Shown: positions 31,595 to 38,949 of the stretch, one piece after another
Position numbering within the stretch: the stretch's first letter is position 1
Layout: every line of letters begins with the position of its first letter
DNA from: a virus
Direction: 5' to 3' (one strand)
Length of the DNA: 64,000 nucleotides
IMG/VR virus record: IMGVR_UViG_3300047496_000262
Location: 1 to 64,000 of that record
Notes under the pieces: generated by a model
The model's input: only the letters and a program-made list of their open reading frames with translations
Database searches by the model: none
Told to the model about the DNA's origin: nothing
Program-made: the position numbers and the translations under genes

Positions 31595-32217
31595 GACGGC
31601 CTCCGCAGGTTTTGGGCGGCGTTCCGGCCGGCGGGGGTGACGGCACCGGCCCGGTTCAGATAGCCGAAGCCGATCAGCGAGGCCTTTGCCATCTCCCAAT
31701 CCGCCTCGGAGGGCGGCACCTTGTTATCGCGATCCCAGGCGCGATCTTCCGGATAGCCATGGGTGATATCGGCCACCGCCATCTGGTAGCGGTTCTTGCC
31801 CATATAGGAGGATTTGCGGCAGGCCGTGTAGATCAGCACCAGTTGCTCGACCGGGTGCAGATCCGCGGTGCTGAGCGGCACCAGATCTGCGGCGTTCCGG
31901 GGATGAATATGGAAGGTCAGCCCCATATCCTTGCCGCAGAACCACGAGCGGCGCACGGCGGCGAAACCGGGTTCCAGATGGATGGTCACGTCCCGGCGGC
32001 TGCGATCTGGCGGCGCGTTATGGTTGACGGCTTCCACTTCCTTGCCGTCGCTCATGCGGATGAGGGTCCAGATCTCGCGGGTGCCGCCATCGGATAGCCC
32101 GGCGGTCAGCGGGATGGTGACCTTTTCCGTCACCACGGCCTGGAATTTGGTTCCGGTATAGGTGCCGCGCAGGTGCTTTGGCACCAGGGCGGCATCAAGA
32201 TAGGTTGGGCGTGTCAT
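31591..32217 (-). CDS. Hypothetical protein, 208 aa
   Basis: MTRPTYLDAALVPKHLRGTY. Beta-rich with RKSSYMGKNRYQMAVADITH, and a C-terminal winged-helix-like segment (MAKASLIGFGYLNRAGAVTP). Could bind DNA, but no firm family. First gene after the minus promoter 32268-32296; AAAGGAACC lies nine bases before ATG 32217. Confidence 0.75.
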   Translation of the reverse strand: MTRPTYLDAALVPKHLRGTYTGTKFQAVVTEKVTIPLTAGLSDGGTREIWTLIRMSDGKEVEAVNHNAPPDRSRRDVTIHLEPGFAAVRRSWFCGKDMGLTFHIHPRNAADLVPLSTADLHPVEQLVLIYTACRKSSYMGKNRYQMAVADITHGYPEDRAWDRDNKVPPSEADWEMAKASLIGFGYLNRAGAVTPAGRNAAQNLRRPS

Positions 32218-32267
32218 TCCATCGGTTCCTTTCGTTTGGCTTCCAATCACAGCTTGACTGGCAGTCA

Positions 32268-32296
32268 TATCATGCGCGTTTGGGAGATAATGTCAA
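32268..32296 (-). promoter_or_regulatory. Promoter upstream of the 208-aa gene
   Basis: Minus strand consensus -35 TTGACA (32296-32291); 17 bp on is ATGATA, a weak -10. A degenerate (A)TGCG-CGTT-TGGGA half-site lies in the spacer. The remainder of the gap 32297-32602 shows a 13-bp palindrome TTGGGTATCCCAA (32394-32406) that could be an operator for the plus-strand replication genes, and nothing else convincing. Confidence 0.55.
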
Positions 32297-32602
32297 GCGA
32301 AATCATACGTGAGATAGGAGTGATGGCGACGAGGCCCGTTTGAGCGCCACCGGGCCCGCCGATATCGCCTGATCGGCCAGCTATGCGTCGATATTGGGTA
32401 TCCCAACCGTTATGTATGCTTAATTCGCATTGCGGAATCTACCTATGCCTGCGCTAGCTTGGGGGACAGCGGCGGGTCACTGATTTGTTGCGGGCGGGAT
32501 GAAGGGAAGTGCAGGCCCTCCGTTCGCCGATCGGTAAACCGCCTAAAAGACCGCCCCCTTGTCACGAGGCGCGGCCCGCCGCTGTTCCGCAGCTTTTGGG
32601 GG

Positions 32603-32713
32603 ATGAGGGGTCACCCGCCTATGTCTAGCCGGAATGCCGGCGCCCGTCCGAACGGATGGGCGTTACCGGGATCATATTGTCTGGCGTCCCCCGTCGATGG
32701 GTGTGGGCGCTGA
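32603..32713 (+). CDS. Possible 36-aa leader protein
   Basis: MRGHPPMSSRNAGARPNGWA then LPGSYCLASPVDGCGR. The stop TGA (32711-32713) overlaps the ATG of the 62-aa gene as TGATG, which suggests translational coupling. The ribosome site is poor (GGGGG touching the ATG) and composition is not decisive. Confidence 0.35.
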   Translation: MRGHPPMSSRNAGARPNGWALPGSYCLASPVDGCGR

Positions 32714-32901
32714 TGACCGCCGAGGATCATGTCCGCTCAATGGAGGCGGTGATGCTGTCGGTGCAGATCCTGGTGATGAATTTGATACCGCGACCCCGGG
32801 AGGAACAGCGGCTCCAGATCGTGACCTGGGCGGCGACCGGCAAGCTGCCCCGGCCGATGGCGGATATCCTGCTGGATGAATTGGGGCTGGCGGCACCATG
32901 A
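32713..32901 (+). CDS. Hypothetical helical protein, 62 aa
   Basis: MTAEDHVRSMEAVMLSVQIL. All-helical, acidic/hydrophobic, ending GKLPRPMADILLDELGLAAP. It is coupled to the primase gene (ATGA overlap) and heads the replication operon, so it may assist replication. No family assigned. Confidence 0.7.
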   Translation: MTAEDHVRSMEAVMLSVQILVMNLIPRPREEQRLQIVTWAATGKLPRPMADILLDELGLAAP

Positions 32902-33941
32902 GGGACCAGCGGTTTAGCCCGGCGGAACTGGCGCTGGCGGAATCCAGGGTCAATCTGCCGGCGGAGGTCGGCCGCCATATCAAGTTGACCAAGCAGGGCC
33001 GGGCCTATGTGGGGCTCTGCCCGTTCCACGGTGAGAAGACGCCGTCGTTTTATGTCTATCCCGACCATGTTTATTGCTTTGGCTGCGGCCAGTACATGGG
33101 TTCTATTGGTTTTTTAGCATTTATGTATAATAAATCCTTCCGCGAGATGGTGGTTGAACTGATCGGCGAGGCGGGCAGCCCCACCAGATTTTTGGCCCAG
33201 ATGCGGAGTGCGTCGGACCAGTACCGGCCGGAGGCGGATGACGCGGACCGGTACAAGGCGTCGCTGGCCCGCGATATATTTTTCAGCGCGGCCCAAGCGG
33301 AGGGGACGCTGGTCGAGACCTATTTGAAGGCCCGCGGGATCAGGGCCCGGGTTTCCAGCCAGATCAAATTCGTGCCGGATTTGGAGCATTGGGATCCGGT
33401 TGGCGAGAAGGCGACCCGATGGCCGGCGTTGGTGGCGGGGATCCAGACGGGGGCGGGGAGTATCGTTGCGTGCCAGCGGACTTGGCTCCGGCCCGATGGG
33501 GCGGGCAAGGCCCCGGTTCCGCATGTCAAGAAGACGTTGGGCAAATTGTATGACGGGGCGATCCGGCTGAACAGCCCGACGCATTGCCTGGGGCTGGTGG
33601 AGGGGCTGGAGACCGGGCTTTCGGTGCGGGCGATCTACCACATACCGGTGTGGGTGGCGTGTGGCCGGCGGATGGACCAGGTGGCGGTGCCCAAATCGGT
33701 GGAGGAAGTGCTGATCTTTGGGGATAATGGGGAGCCCGGGCATAAGGCGGCTGAGAAGGCGGCGGCTTTCCATTCGAGGAAGGGACGGCGGGTCGAGATC
33801 CTTTATCCGGATCAGGATTATGGTGATTTCAACGATGTCTTGCTGGGGCGGAAGCTGCCGGGTGCGCGTTCCCTGGTTCCGTCTGGCCCGGTTGTGGTTG
33901 AGGCGGCCCCGCCCCGGTCGAGACTGGTTGCGATGGTGTGA
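32898..33941 (+). CDS. DNA primase with CHC2 zinc finger and Toprim domain
   Basis: 347 aa. CHC2-type zinc finger in residues 40-66: GLCPFHGEKTPSFYVYPDHV then YCFGCG (Cys, His, Cys, Cys). A Toprim-like segment follows: CLGLVEGLETGLSVRAIY and VLIFGDNGEPGHKAAEKAAA, with the Glu and the Asp typical of the metal site. It synthesises RNA primers at the replication fork. Followed by a RecA-like ATPase that overlaps by GTGA, forming a primase/helicase pair. No polymerase gene is seen in the window. Confidence 0.93.
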   Translation: MRDQRFSPAELALAESRVNLPAEVGRHIKLTKQGRAYVGLCPFHGEKTPSFYVYPDHVYCFGCGQYMGSIGFLAFMYNKSFREMVVELIGEAGSPTRFLAQMRSASDQYRPEADDADRYKASLARDIFFSAAQAEGTLVETYLKARGIRARVSSQIKFVPDLEHWDPVGEKATRWPALVAGIQTGAGSIVACQRTWLRPDGAGKAPVPHVKKTLGKLYDGAIRLNSPTHCLGLVEGLETGLSVRAIYHIPVWVACGRRMDQVAVPKSVEEVLIFGDNGEPGHKAAEKAAAFHSRKGRRVEILYPDQDYGDFNDVLLGRKLPGARSLVPSGPVVVEAAPPRSRLVAMV

Positions 33942-35152
33942 TCGACGGGGATGATGAGGGCTGGCGTGCGTCGGCGGGTAATGCTGCCGATCGTCTAAAA
34001 CCGCTTCAGGGTTTTACCGGTGCGTCGTGGCATGGGCGCCAGCCGCCGCCCCGCGAGTGGTTTGTCGAGGATTGTTTTCCCAAGAACAATGTCGGGCTGG
34101 TGTCCGGCGATGGTGGTTTGGGGAAAAGCCTGCTGATGCACCAGCTTTGCATTGCGGCGTCGACCGGGCAACCATGGCTGGGGTTGCAGGTGGCGCGGTG
34201 CCGCTCGCTGGCGTTGTTCTGCGAGGATGACCCGGATGAGTTGGAGCGCCGGCACCATGCGATCTGCCGGTCGATGGGTGTCGAGGTGGCGGATACCGAT
34301 GATTTCATGATGGTGAGCCGATCGGGTGAGGAATCGGTGCTGATGGAGTTTGACCGGAAGGATGACCGGGCGAAGCCGACCCGGTTTCTGGCCCAATTGG
34401 AGGATCTGATCTGGGATTGGGGTGCCCAGATCGTGATTCTGGACACCGCGGCGGATGTGTTCGGCGGGAATGAGATTGTGCGCAACCAGGTCCGCCGGTT
34501 TGTGATGCGGCTGAAGGCGATTGCGACGCGGATCAGTGGGATTGTGGTGCTGACCGCGCACCCTAGCGTGTCGGGCATGTCGAGCGGTTCGGGGATATCG
34601 GGGTCGACCGCGTGGAATAATTCGGTTCGCGCCCGGCTTTATCTGACGGCCCCGAAGGCGGCGTATGAGGATGACACGTCGGACCAGGACCGTGATGTCC
34701 GGGTGCTGAAGACGATGAAGATGAATTACGGCCCGGCGGGATCGAAGGTCCGGGTTCGGTATGTCGATGGGGCTTTCCAGCGGATTGAGGGGGAGGAGTA
34801 TTCGGAGCCCGCGGCTGGTGATCGGCAGGTCTCCCCGTCCGGTCGGATCGAGCGCCTGACCGCGGACCAGCAGATCTTGAAGGCGATGCGCGAGGTGATT
34901 GCCCGTGGCGGCAAGATCAGCCCGCTCAGCCGTGCGCGCACCGGGATCCATCTGGTGCTGCATGGCGAGGGGTTCTGCACCGATCTTAAGCCCGGGTATT
35001 TGCGGAGCTTCGTCGACCGCGGGCTGTCGGCGGGTTTACTCACCACGGTGGTCCTTGTCGATCGGGGGCGTCGTGAGCGCAGTTATATCCGCCCGTTGGA
35101 CTGCCGATACCCCGAGGAGCCTCGCCCGGGCGATCTCCCGTCTTCTACCTAA
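33938..35152 (+). CDS. RepA/AAA_25-type replicative ATPase (helicase-like)
   Basis: 404 aa, GTG start 33938 in GTGA overlap with the primase stop. Walker A VSGDGGLGKSLLMHQL near residue 54, Walker B-like LALFCEDDPDE, VILDTAADVFGG and VLTAHPSVSG, the order seen in RepA/AAA_25 hexameric helicases. The C-terminal 100 residues look like a winged-helix appendage. Expected to unwind DNA with the primase at the origin. Iterons start directly after its stop. Confidence 0.9.
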   Translation: MIDGDDEGWRASAGNAADRLKPLQGFTGASWHGRQPPPREWFVEDCFPKNNVGLVSGDGGLGKSLLMHQLCIAASTGQPWLGLQVARCRSLALFCEDDPDELERRHHAICRSMGVEVADTDDFMMVSRSGEESVLMEFDRKDDRAKPTRFLAQLEDLIWDWGAQIVILDTAADVFGGNEIVRNQVRRFVMRLKAIATRISGIVVLTAHPSVSGMSSGSGISGSTAWNNSVRARLYLTAPKAAYEDDTSDQDRDVRVLKTMKMNYGPAGSKVRVRYVDGAFQRIEGEEYSEPAAGDRQVSPSGRIERLTADQQILKAMREVIARGGKISPLSRARTGIHLVLHGEGFCTDLKPGYLRSFVDRGLSAGLLTTVVLVDRGRRERSYIRPLDCRYPEEPRPGDLPSST

Positions 35153-35163
35153 GATCTGCCGCG

Positions 35164-35423
35164 TTCACTCGGTGTCGCGTGCACGCACTCGCGCTCTCAC
35201 TCGCACCCCGATCCGCGACAGCGCCGCAGAACGGTGCTAAGCCCATGATTTTGCTTGCTCTCACTCGTGCGTTTTTGCGGCGCATAGATCGACGAGTGGG
35301 AGCGCCACCCAGCGCATAGCTCCACCAGCCGTTCTGCTCGCACTCGCGCTCCCACTCGCACTCATGTCATCGACAACGGTGCAGACCGCCGTTAACCCAT
35401 TGATATCGTTTGCTCTCACTCGC
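35164..35423. repeat. Iteron-like CTCnCACTCGC repeats, candidate replication origin
   Basis: Core (C)TCnCACTCG occurs at 35194-35204, 35258-35267, 35337-35347, 35349-35359 and 35413-35423, inverted at 35293-35302, with shorter forms at 35184-35193. Two longer diverged units also repeat: the segment ending at 35267 and that ending at 35423 both carry GCAGA...GCT(T/C)...TGnTTTGCTCTCACTCG-like order. The stretch lies between the replicative ATPase and an AT-rich tract (35480-36000). No gene is apparent in 35153-35577. Confidence 0.62.
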
Positions 35424-35577
35424 GCTCCTTGTGCGCTGTCTACGAGCATGCTCGGTATCTATCCAGCGCATGACGATGACACTTGACGGCGTATTTTTTT
35501 TGACCCCATCTCAGCAGCGCTCAGGTGGATAGACTAACCTCGACCCATCTCAGCCCGGTCGTTCATACACACCTGTA

Positions 35578-35805
35578 TCAAGACCATTTCCATACCCATT
35601 CCCCCAGAACCCTACATCCAGATGTGTTTACGCGACCCTTCTCGTAAATGAGAAATTCCGCCCTTCCCAAAACGGTCTTTCGTTTTATGAGTGTGGCTTC
35701 AGGATTTTGACGCTCCCATAGAGAAAGGGCGATGTCGTAAGAAAAAGATAAGTATAGAGATGTCGCAATCGAAGAATATACACCCATCCAAGCAGGCCTA
35801 TACAT
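35578..35805 (-). CDS. Possible 75-aa protein in AT-rich region
   Basis: MYRPAWMGVYSSIATSLYLS then FSYDIALSLWERQNPEATLI. Only GGA five bases before the ATG. The region is much more AT-rich than other genes, and a CCCAAAACGGT motif falls inside. It may be a chance frame. Confidence 0.25.
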   Translation of the reverse strand: MYRPAWMGVYSSIATSLYLSFSYDIALSLWERQNPEATLIKRKTVLGRAEFLIYEKGRVNTSGCRVLGEWVWKWS

Positions 35806-35916
35806 AGAGATCCAGAAAACAATGCTTCAAATACCGTCAACAGACCTCAATATATGCAGGTCAGATCCAAAAATGCCAAAACGGTCTTTTGTATATCCGG
35901 AAAATGCCAAAACGGT
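35666..35916. promoter_or_regulatory. GCCAAAACGGT repeats in the AT-rich region
   Basis: AAATGCCAAAACGGT at 35871-35885 and 35902-35916 (31 bp apart) and CCCAAAACGGT at 35666-35676. Same core as the pair upstream of the XRE regulator at 28179-28215, so these are likely binding sites for one protein controlling this region. Confidence 0.6.
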
Positions 35917-35946
35917 ACTTGTATGTTACCCGTAGGGGGCAGGGTT

Positions 35947-35992
35947 GGGTAATATTATTACCCACTTGTCGCGCTTACGCGGAATATATAAA
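35947..35992 (+). promoter_or_regulatory. 17-bp palindrome and promoter-like element
   Basis: GGGTAATA-T-TATTACCC (35947-35963) is a perfect palindrome. Directly after it TTGTCG (35966-35971) is followed by TATAAA (35987-35992) at a short 15-bp spacing. TCGCG-CTTA-CGCGG (35969-35982) fills the spacer. It points to the plus strand, where only repeats lie until 37.8 kb. Confidence 0.5.
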
Positions 35993-36059
35993 AAATGGGG
36001 CGAAGGATCCAGAATCAGTCCACGATTCGCGTTGATGATAGAGATCTACCTTAGCTTCG

Positions 36060-36780
36060 AGGTCTGGATCTATGGCGGGCGGTAGCAACACCTCCCCCTA
36101 CCCCCTCCACCCCGCGCTCGCTGGCGGGATCGGCGGAGCGGCGCTGGTGGCGCGCGCGGCTGGTAGGCGATCGCCGGCAGCGGCCAAGCGCTGGCAGCCG
36201 CGGCCCGCGCTCCGTCGGTCGCGGTGGGCCCGTTCCGCCGCGGCTACAGGGTAGCAGGCGGCTGCAGCCTCGCCGTGCTGGCGACTGGCAGGATCAGGCC
36301 AGGGTGGCGCGGGCAGGCCTCGCGGTGCTGCCGACGGCTGGCCCAGCTCGCGCTGGCAGGATCAGGCCAGGGTGGCGCGGAATCGTAATAAATCGCATAT
36401 GGCGTATTATGAAAAATGCTAAGGCATTGATATTGCGCGATTGCACGCGGAACGGGTGCGGCGACACACGCAAGGGTGCGAGAAATCAAGATATAGCGGG
36501 TGTCTAGGTGCTGATCGGAGCGGAGATGGTCGGATCAGCGGCTGGCGCAGCTCGCCTATCGGGTGGCGCAGGCCTCGCGGTGCTACCGATCAGGCCAGGG
36601 TGGAGCGGCTGGCGCTGGCGGGTGGCGGCAGGCGCTGGCGGGTGTCGCCGATCAGCGGCGGCAGGATCAGCGGCGGCACGGTCGGAGATAGAGCTGGCAG
36701 GCCTCGCGGTAGCGTCGCCTCGCGGTGCTACCGATCAGGCCAGGGTGGAGCGGCTGGCGCTGGCGGGTGGCGGAGATGGT
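36060..36780. repeat. GC-rich direct-repeat region without genes
   Basis: Built from repeated phrases. A 56-bp exact direct repeat (36573-36628 and 36718-36773) starts CCTCGCGGTGCTACCGATCA. A 26-bp phrase starting CTGGCAGGATCAGGCCAGGG occurs at about 36287 and 36352. Many GCTGGCG and GCGGCAGG copies lie between. All frames give Gly/Ala/Arg low-complexity products. A short AT-rich island (36380-36510) separates two halves. No coding gene supported. Confidence 0.7.
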
Positions 36781-36783
36781 CGC

Positions 36784-36817
36784 AAAAAAAGAGGCCTGCC
36801 GATTATGGCAGGCCTCT
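36784..36817 (-). terminator. Rho-independent terminator of the 149-aa gene
   Basis: Perfect 11-bp stem AGAGGCCTGCC / GGCAGGCCTCT (36790-36800 and 36807-36817), six-base loop. On the minus strand it is followed by seven T residues (36784-36790 read as A on the plus strand). It starts 22 bases after the stop of 36839-37288. Confidence 0.92.
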
Positions 36818-36838
36818 GATGTTAGGCGATGGTGGCGA

Positions 36839-37288
36839 CTAGCTGGCCTTGCGGAGCGTCGCTTTCGTCACAGGTGCCTCAGCGGCAGGTGCCGGCGCGG
36901 CAGGTGCCTCAGCGGCGGGTGCCGGCGCGGCAGGTGCTTCGACGATAGGCGTGCGGTAAGGTGCTTCAAATTCTTCTATCTTATCGCTGTACCATTTCAC
37001 TTTCGCCGCATTCTCTTCTCTGTCCTTACGAGAGCGAGTCGCGTCATCGACGACGGCTTGGCAACGGGTGATGTGCGCGCGGTACGCGGCAATCGTGCCG
37101 CTGTGGGGATTCTTCACAGTGGAAGGCTTCGTAGCCGTGCTGGCTTGTGCCGTCGGCATGACGATCAGCAAAGAGCCGGGGAGGGAAGCGAAAGTGTAGG
37201 CGCGGGCGCCGACGATAGGCGATTTCACGCTTTCGATGTCGCTCGCGTCAAGGATGGCGCGAAGTGTGGAGGCGAGCAATTCAGACAT
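36839..37288 (-). CDS. Hypothetical protein with Ala/Pro tail, 149 aa
   Basis: MSELLASTLRAILDASDIES, AAAGGAAAC before ATG 37288. Residues 1-60 are alpha/beta (GARAYTFASLPGSLLIVMPT), then a charged helix (RSRKDREENAAKVKWYSDKI). A tail carries two exact tandem copies of APAAPAPAAEAP, a low-complexity repeat that probably forms a flexible linker. Unknown function; own terminator downstream. Confidence 0.78.
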   Translation of the reverse strand: MSELLASTLRAILDASDIESVKSPIVGARAYTFASLPGSLLIVMPTAQASTATKPSTVKNPHSGTIAAYRAHITRCQAVVDDATRSRKDREENAAKVKWYSDKIEEFEAPYRTPIVEAPAAPAPAAEAPAAPAPAAEAPVTKATLRKAS

Positions 37289-37340
37289 GATGTTTCCTTT
37301 CAGATTGTGCCGGTGCAGGATGCAGCGGCTGGCTTCGTGC

Positions 37341-37392
37341 TGATCGCACGCCACTAGGCTAGCTGTAAGGCCAGCCTAGAAGCCTGCGATCA
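37341..37392 (-). other. Nested intergenic hairpin
   Basis: Outer arms TGATCGCA / TGCGATCA (37341-37348 and 37385-37392) enclose inner arms CTAGGCT / AGCCTAG (37354-37360 and 37373-37379). It sits between the 75-aa and 149-aa minus genes and has no T-run. Possible processing or attenuation signal. Confidence 0.45.
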
Positions 37393-37393
37393 G

Positions 37394-37621
37394 TCAGGCA
37401 CGTCGATACGAAGGATCGAAATCGAACGCCTTGATGCCAGCCATACGCGCGCGGCTGTACTTGGCGCGCATGCCGCACAGGCGGAGCAAGGTAATCTCAG
37501 TCAGCGTGAGCGGGATTTCATACTTCGGCTGTGGCGCGGCCTTCGTGATGCAGAAGGAGAGGGAAAGCCTGCCGATTTGGACGAAGCGCAAGCCGCCGAC
37601 TTTGAATGTACGAAGGCGCAT
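37394..37621 (-). CDS. Hypothetical basic protein, 75 aa
   Basis: MRLRTFKVGGLRFVQIGRLS. Arg-rich, strand-rich N-terminus and LTEITLLRLCGMRAKYSRAR later. AGGAAAGGATAATCC before ATG 37621 and a good promoter 37691-37719 behind it. May bind nucleic acid. Function unknown. Confidence 0.72.
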   Translation of the reverse strand: MRLRTFKVGGLRFVQIGRLSLSFCITKAAPQPKYEIPLTLTEITLLRLCGMRAKYSRARMAGIKAFDFDPSYRRA

Positions 37622-37690
37622 TGGATTATCCTTTCCTATTGGTTGCCGCTGCCGGGTGGTTAGCGGGATCAGCGTCTTGCCGATAACGAG

Positions 37691-37719
37691 AATGTACGCG
37701 ATGAACGGATGGCAGTCAA
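37691..37719 (-). promoter_or_regulatory. Sigma70-like promoter of the 75-aa gene
   Basis: Minus strand TTGACT (37719-37714), 17-bp spacer, TACATT (37696-37691). About 70 bases upstream of the start codon. Diverges from the virion-side promoter at 37831. Confidence 0.72.
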
Positions 37720-37830
37720 TAGGAAATATCGACGGCAGGGAGATTATTATATGGCGTGTCGATATCGCAGGGATGAAATCGACGTGCAATCAGCGCATAG
37801 CGCGGCGCAAGGTCATGCAAAGATCGCCAC

Positions 37831-37859
37831 TTGCGTTTACGCGAGTCGCGTGGTATAAT
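37831..37859 (+). promoter_or_regulatory. Near-consensus promoter facing the virion module
   Basis: TTGCGT (37831-37836), exactly 17 bp, TATAAT (37854-37859, perfect -10). TTGCG-TTTA-CGCGA (37831-37844) overlaps the -35. Strongest plus-strand promoter by eye. The 250 bases to the first gene show no other good frame and a seven-G run (37864-37870). Confidence 0.85.
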
Positions 37860-38067
37860 TAGAGGGGGGGTGCTTTGTTTGTGGGATTCGCGCGGCTGGC
37901 CTATACCATCCCCCGCAGTCACCAAACGCGAAAGGCGCCCGTGTCAGTGTCCATACTCTCATGGTGTTCAGTATTCGGCGCGTAATGGTGTTCCGCCTGA
38001 GCCCGTGTCGCTGTCCGGTCGATTGCGCGCCTTGGCATTTCCGGCCCCCGGTGGTTCCGCTTCTCGC

Positions 38068-38097
38068 TTGTGTGCGAAAAAAAAATTGACCTATAAA
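38068..38097 (+). promoter_or_regulatory. Second promoter-like element before the 265-aa gene
   Basis: TTGTGT (38068-38073), 18-bp spacer containing a nine-A tract, TATAAA (38092-38097). Only 25 bases before the start codon, so initiation would give a very short leader. Weaker than 37831-37859. Confidence 0.45.
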
Positions 38098-38121
38098 GGG
38101 GTGTCACGTTTGGAGGTTCCG

Positions 38122-38919
38122 ATGGCTGAGAATGGTGATTCTGCGAATGAGCCGATGTTGTCGCGTCGGGCTGGATCGCCGGGTGGTGCGGTTTCGCTGA
38201 CACAGGTGTTGGCGGCGGTTGAGCGGCATGCGGGATATTTGGCGGGTGCGTCGGATGATCTGCGGGTTCCGTATGGGGATTTGGTGCATTTTCTGGGGAT
38301 GAATGGGTATTCGGAACGGTTTTTGGAGCGGTTTGAGGCGTACCGGGAGGAGGCTTGCGAGGCGGCGTTGTTTCGGCTGGTTAGGCAGGGCAATGCTGAG
38401 GCGGCGGTATTTTGGGCGGAACGGGCGGAACGGCGGGCTACTGGTTCGGTGACGGCGTCTGGTGATGCGTCGGGGGATTTGGCGGGGTTGCTGGAGGATG
38501 CGGCGCGGCGGGTGCCGGCGCTGGGGTGGAAGTTGTATGAGGCGCTGGGGCGGGTGCTGGACGAGGTCGATCCGGGGATGCGGGAGCGGCCGGATGGGTT
38601 GGCCCCGAGGGGGATGGCTGAGGCGGTGCAGGGGGCTGCGGATCCGGAGCGGGGGCAGGTTGCGTTGCCGGCGGTGTGGCATTTCTACTGCCCGGATGGG
38701 GAGGGGATCCTGGGTGTCCCGATGGGATGGTATGGCGAGGTGGCGTACCGGAAGGCATCGGGTCTGATCCCCGAGCCGTTATCGTTGGAGGCGGGGCTGT
38801 CGTATCATCAGGGGGCGGTGATTAGGCTGTGCCGGTCGCATGATGGGTGGGTGCCGCGGTCGAAAGCGCAATTGCCGGAGATGACGCTACCGAAGAATTT
38901 GGTGTATATCGTTTCCTGA
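38122..38919 (+). CDS. Protein of unknown function upstream of portal, 265 aa
   Basis: MAENGDSANEPMLSRRAGSP, GGAGG before ATG 38122. Residues 30-110 are helical and hold YREEACEAALFRLVRQGNAE then AAVFWAERAERRA, an arrangement also seen in small terminase-like proteins and in 23071-23424. The C-terminus is beta-rich with WHFYCPDGEGILGVP. Codon use differs from its neighbours: many GCG, GGG, CGG, TTG codons and G-rich third positions (38460-38660). It may have been acquired separately. Confidence 0.72.
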   Translation: MAENGDSANEPMLSRRAGSPGGAVSLTQVLAAVERHAGYLAGASDDLRVPYGDLVHFLGMNGYSERFLERFEAYREEACEAALFRLVRQGNAEAAVFWAERAERRATGSVTASGDASGDLAGLLEDAARRVPALGWKLYEALGRVLDEVDPGMRERPDGLAPRGMAEAVQGAADPERGQVALPAVWHFYCPDGEGILGVPMGWYGEVAYRKASGLIPEPLSLEAGLSYHQGAVIRLCRSHDGWVPRSKAQLPEMTLPKNLVYIVS

Positions 38920-38949
38920 CAGATCGGCCCCTAGACGAAGGCCCGCCCG

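Noticed and set aside
31612-32097. Plus-strand frames opposite the 208-aa gene
   Set aside because: No ribosome sites and codon use opposite to phage preference; they are antisense shadows of the minus-strand gene.
36072-36819. Gly/Ala/Arg-rich frames across the GC-rich repeat block
   Set aside because: Composition follows the repeats in every frame; no start has a convincing ribosome site. Treated as non-coding.
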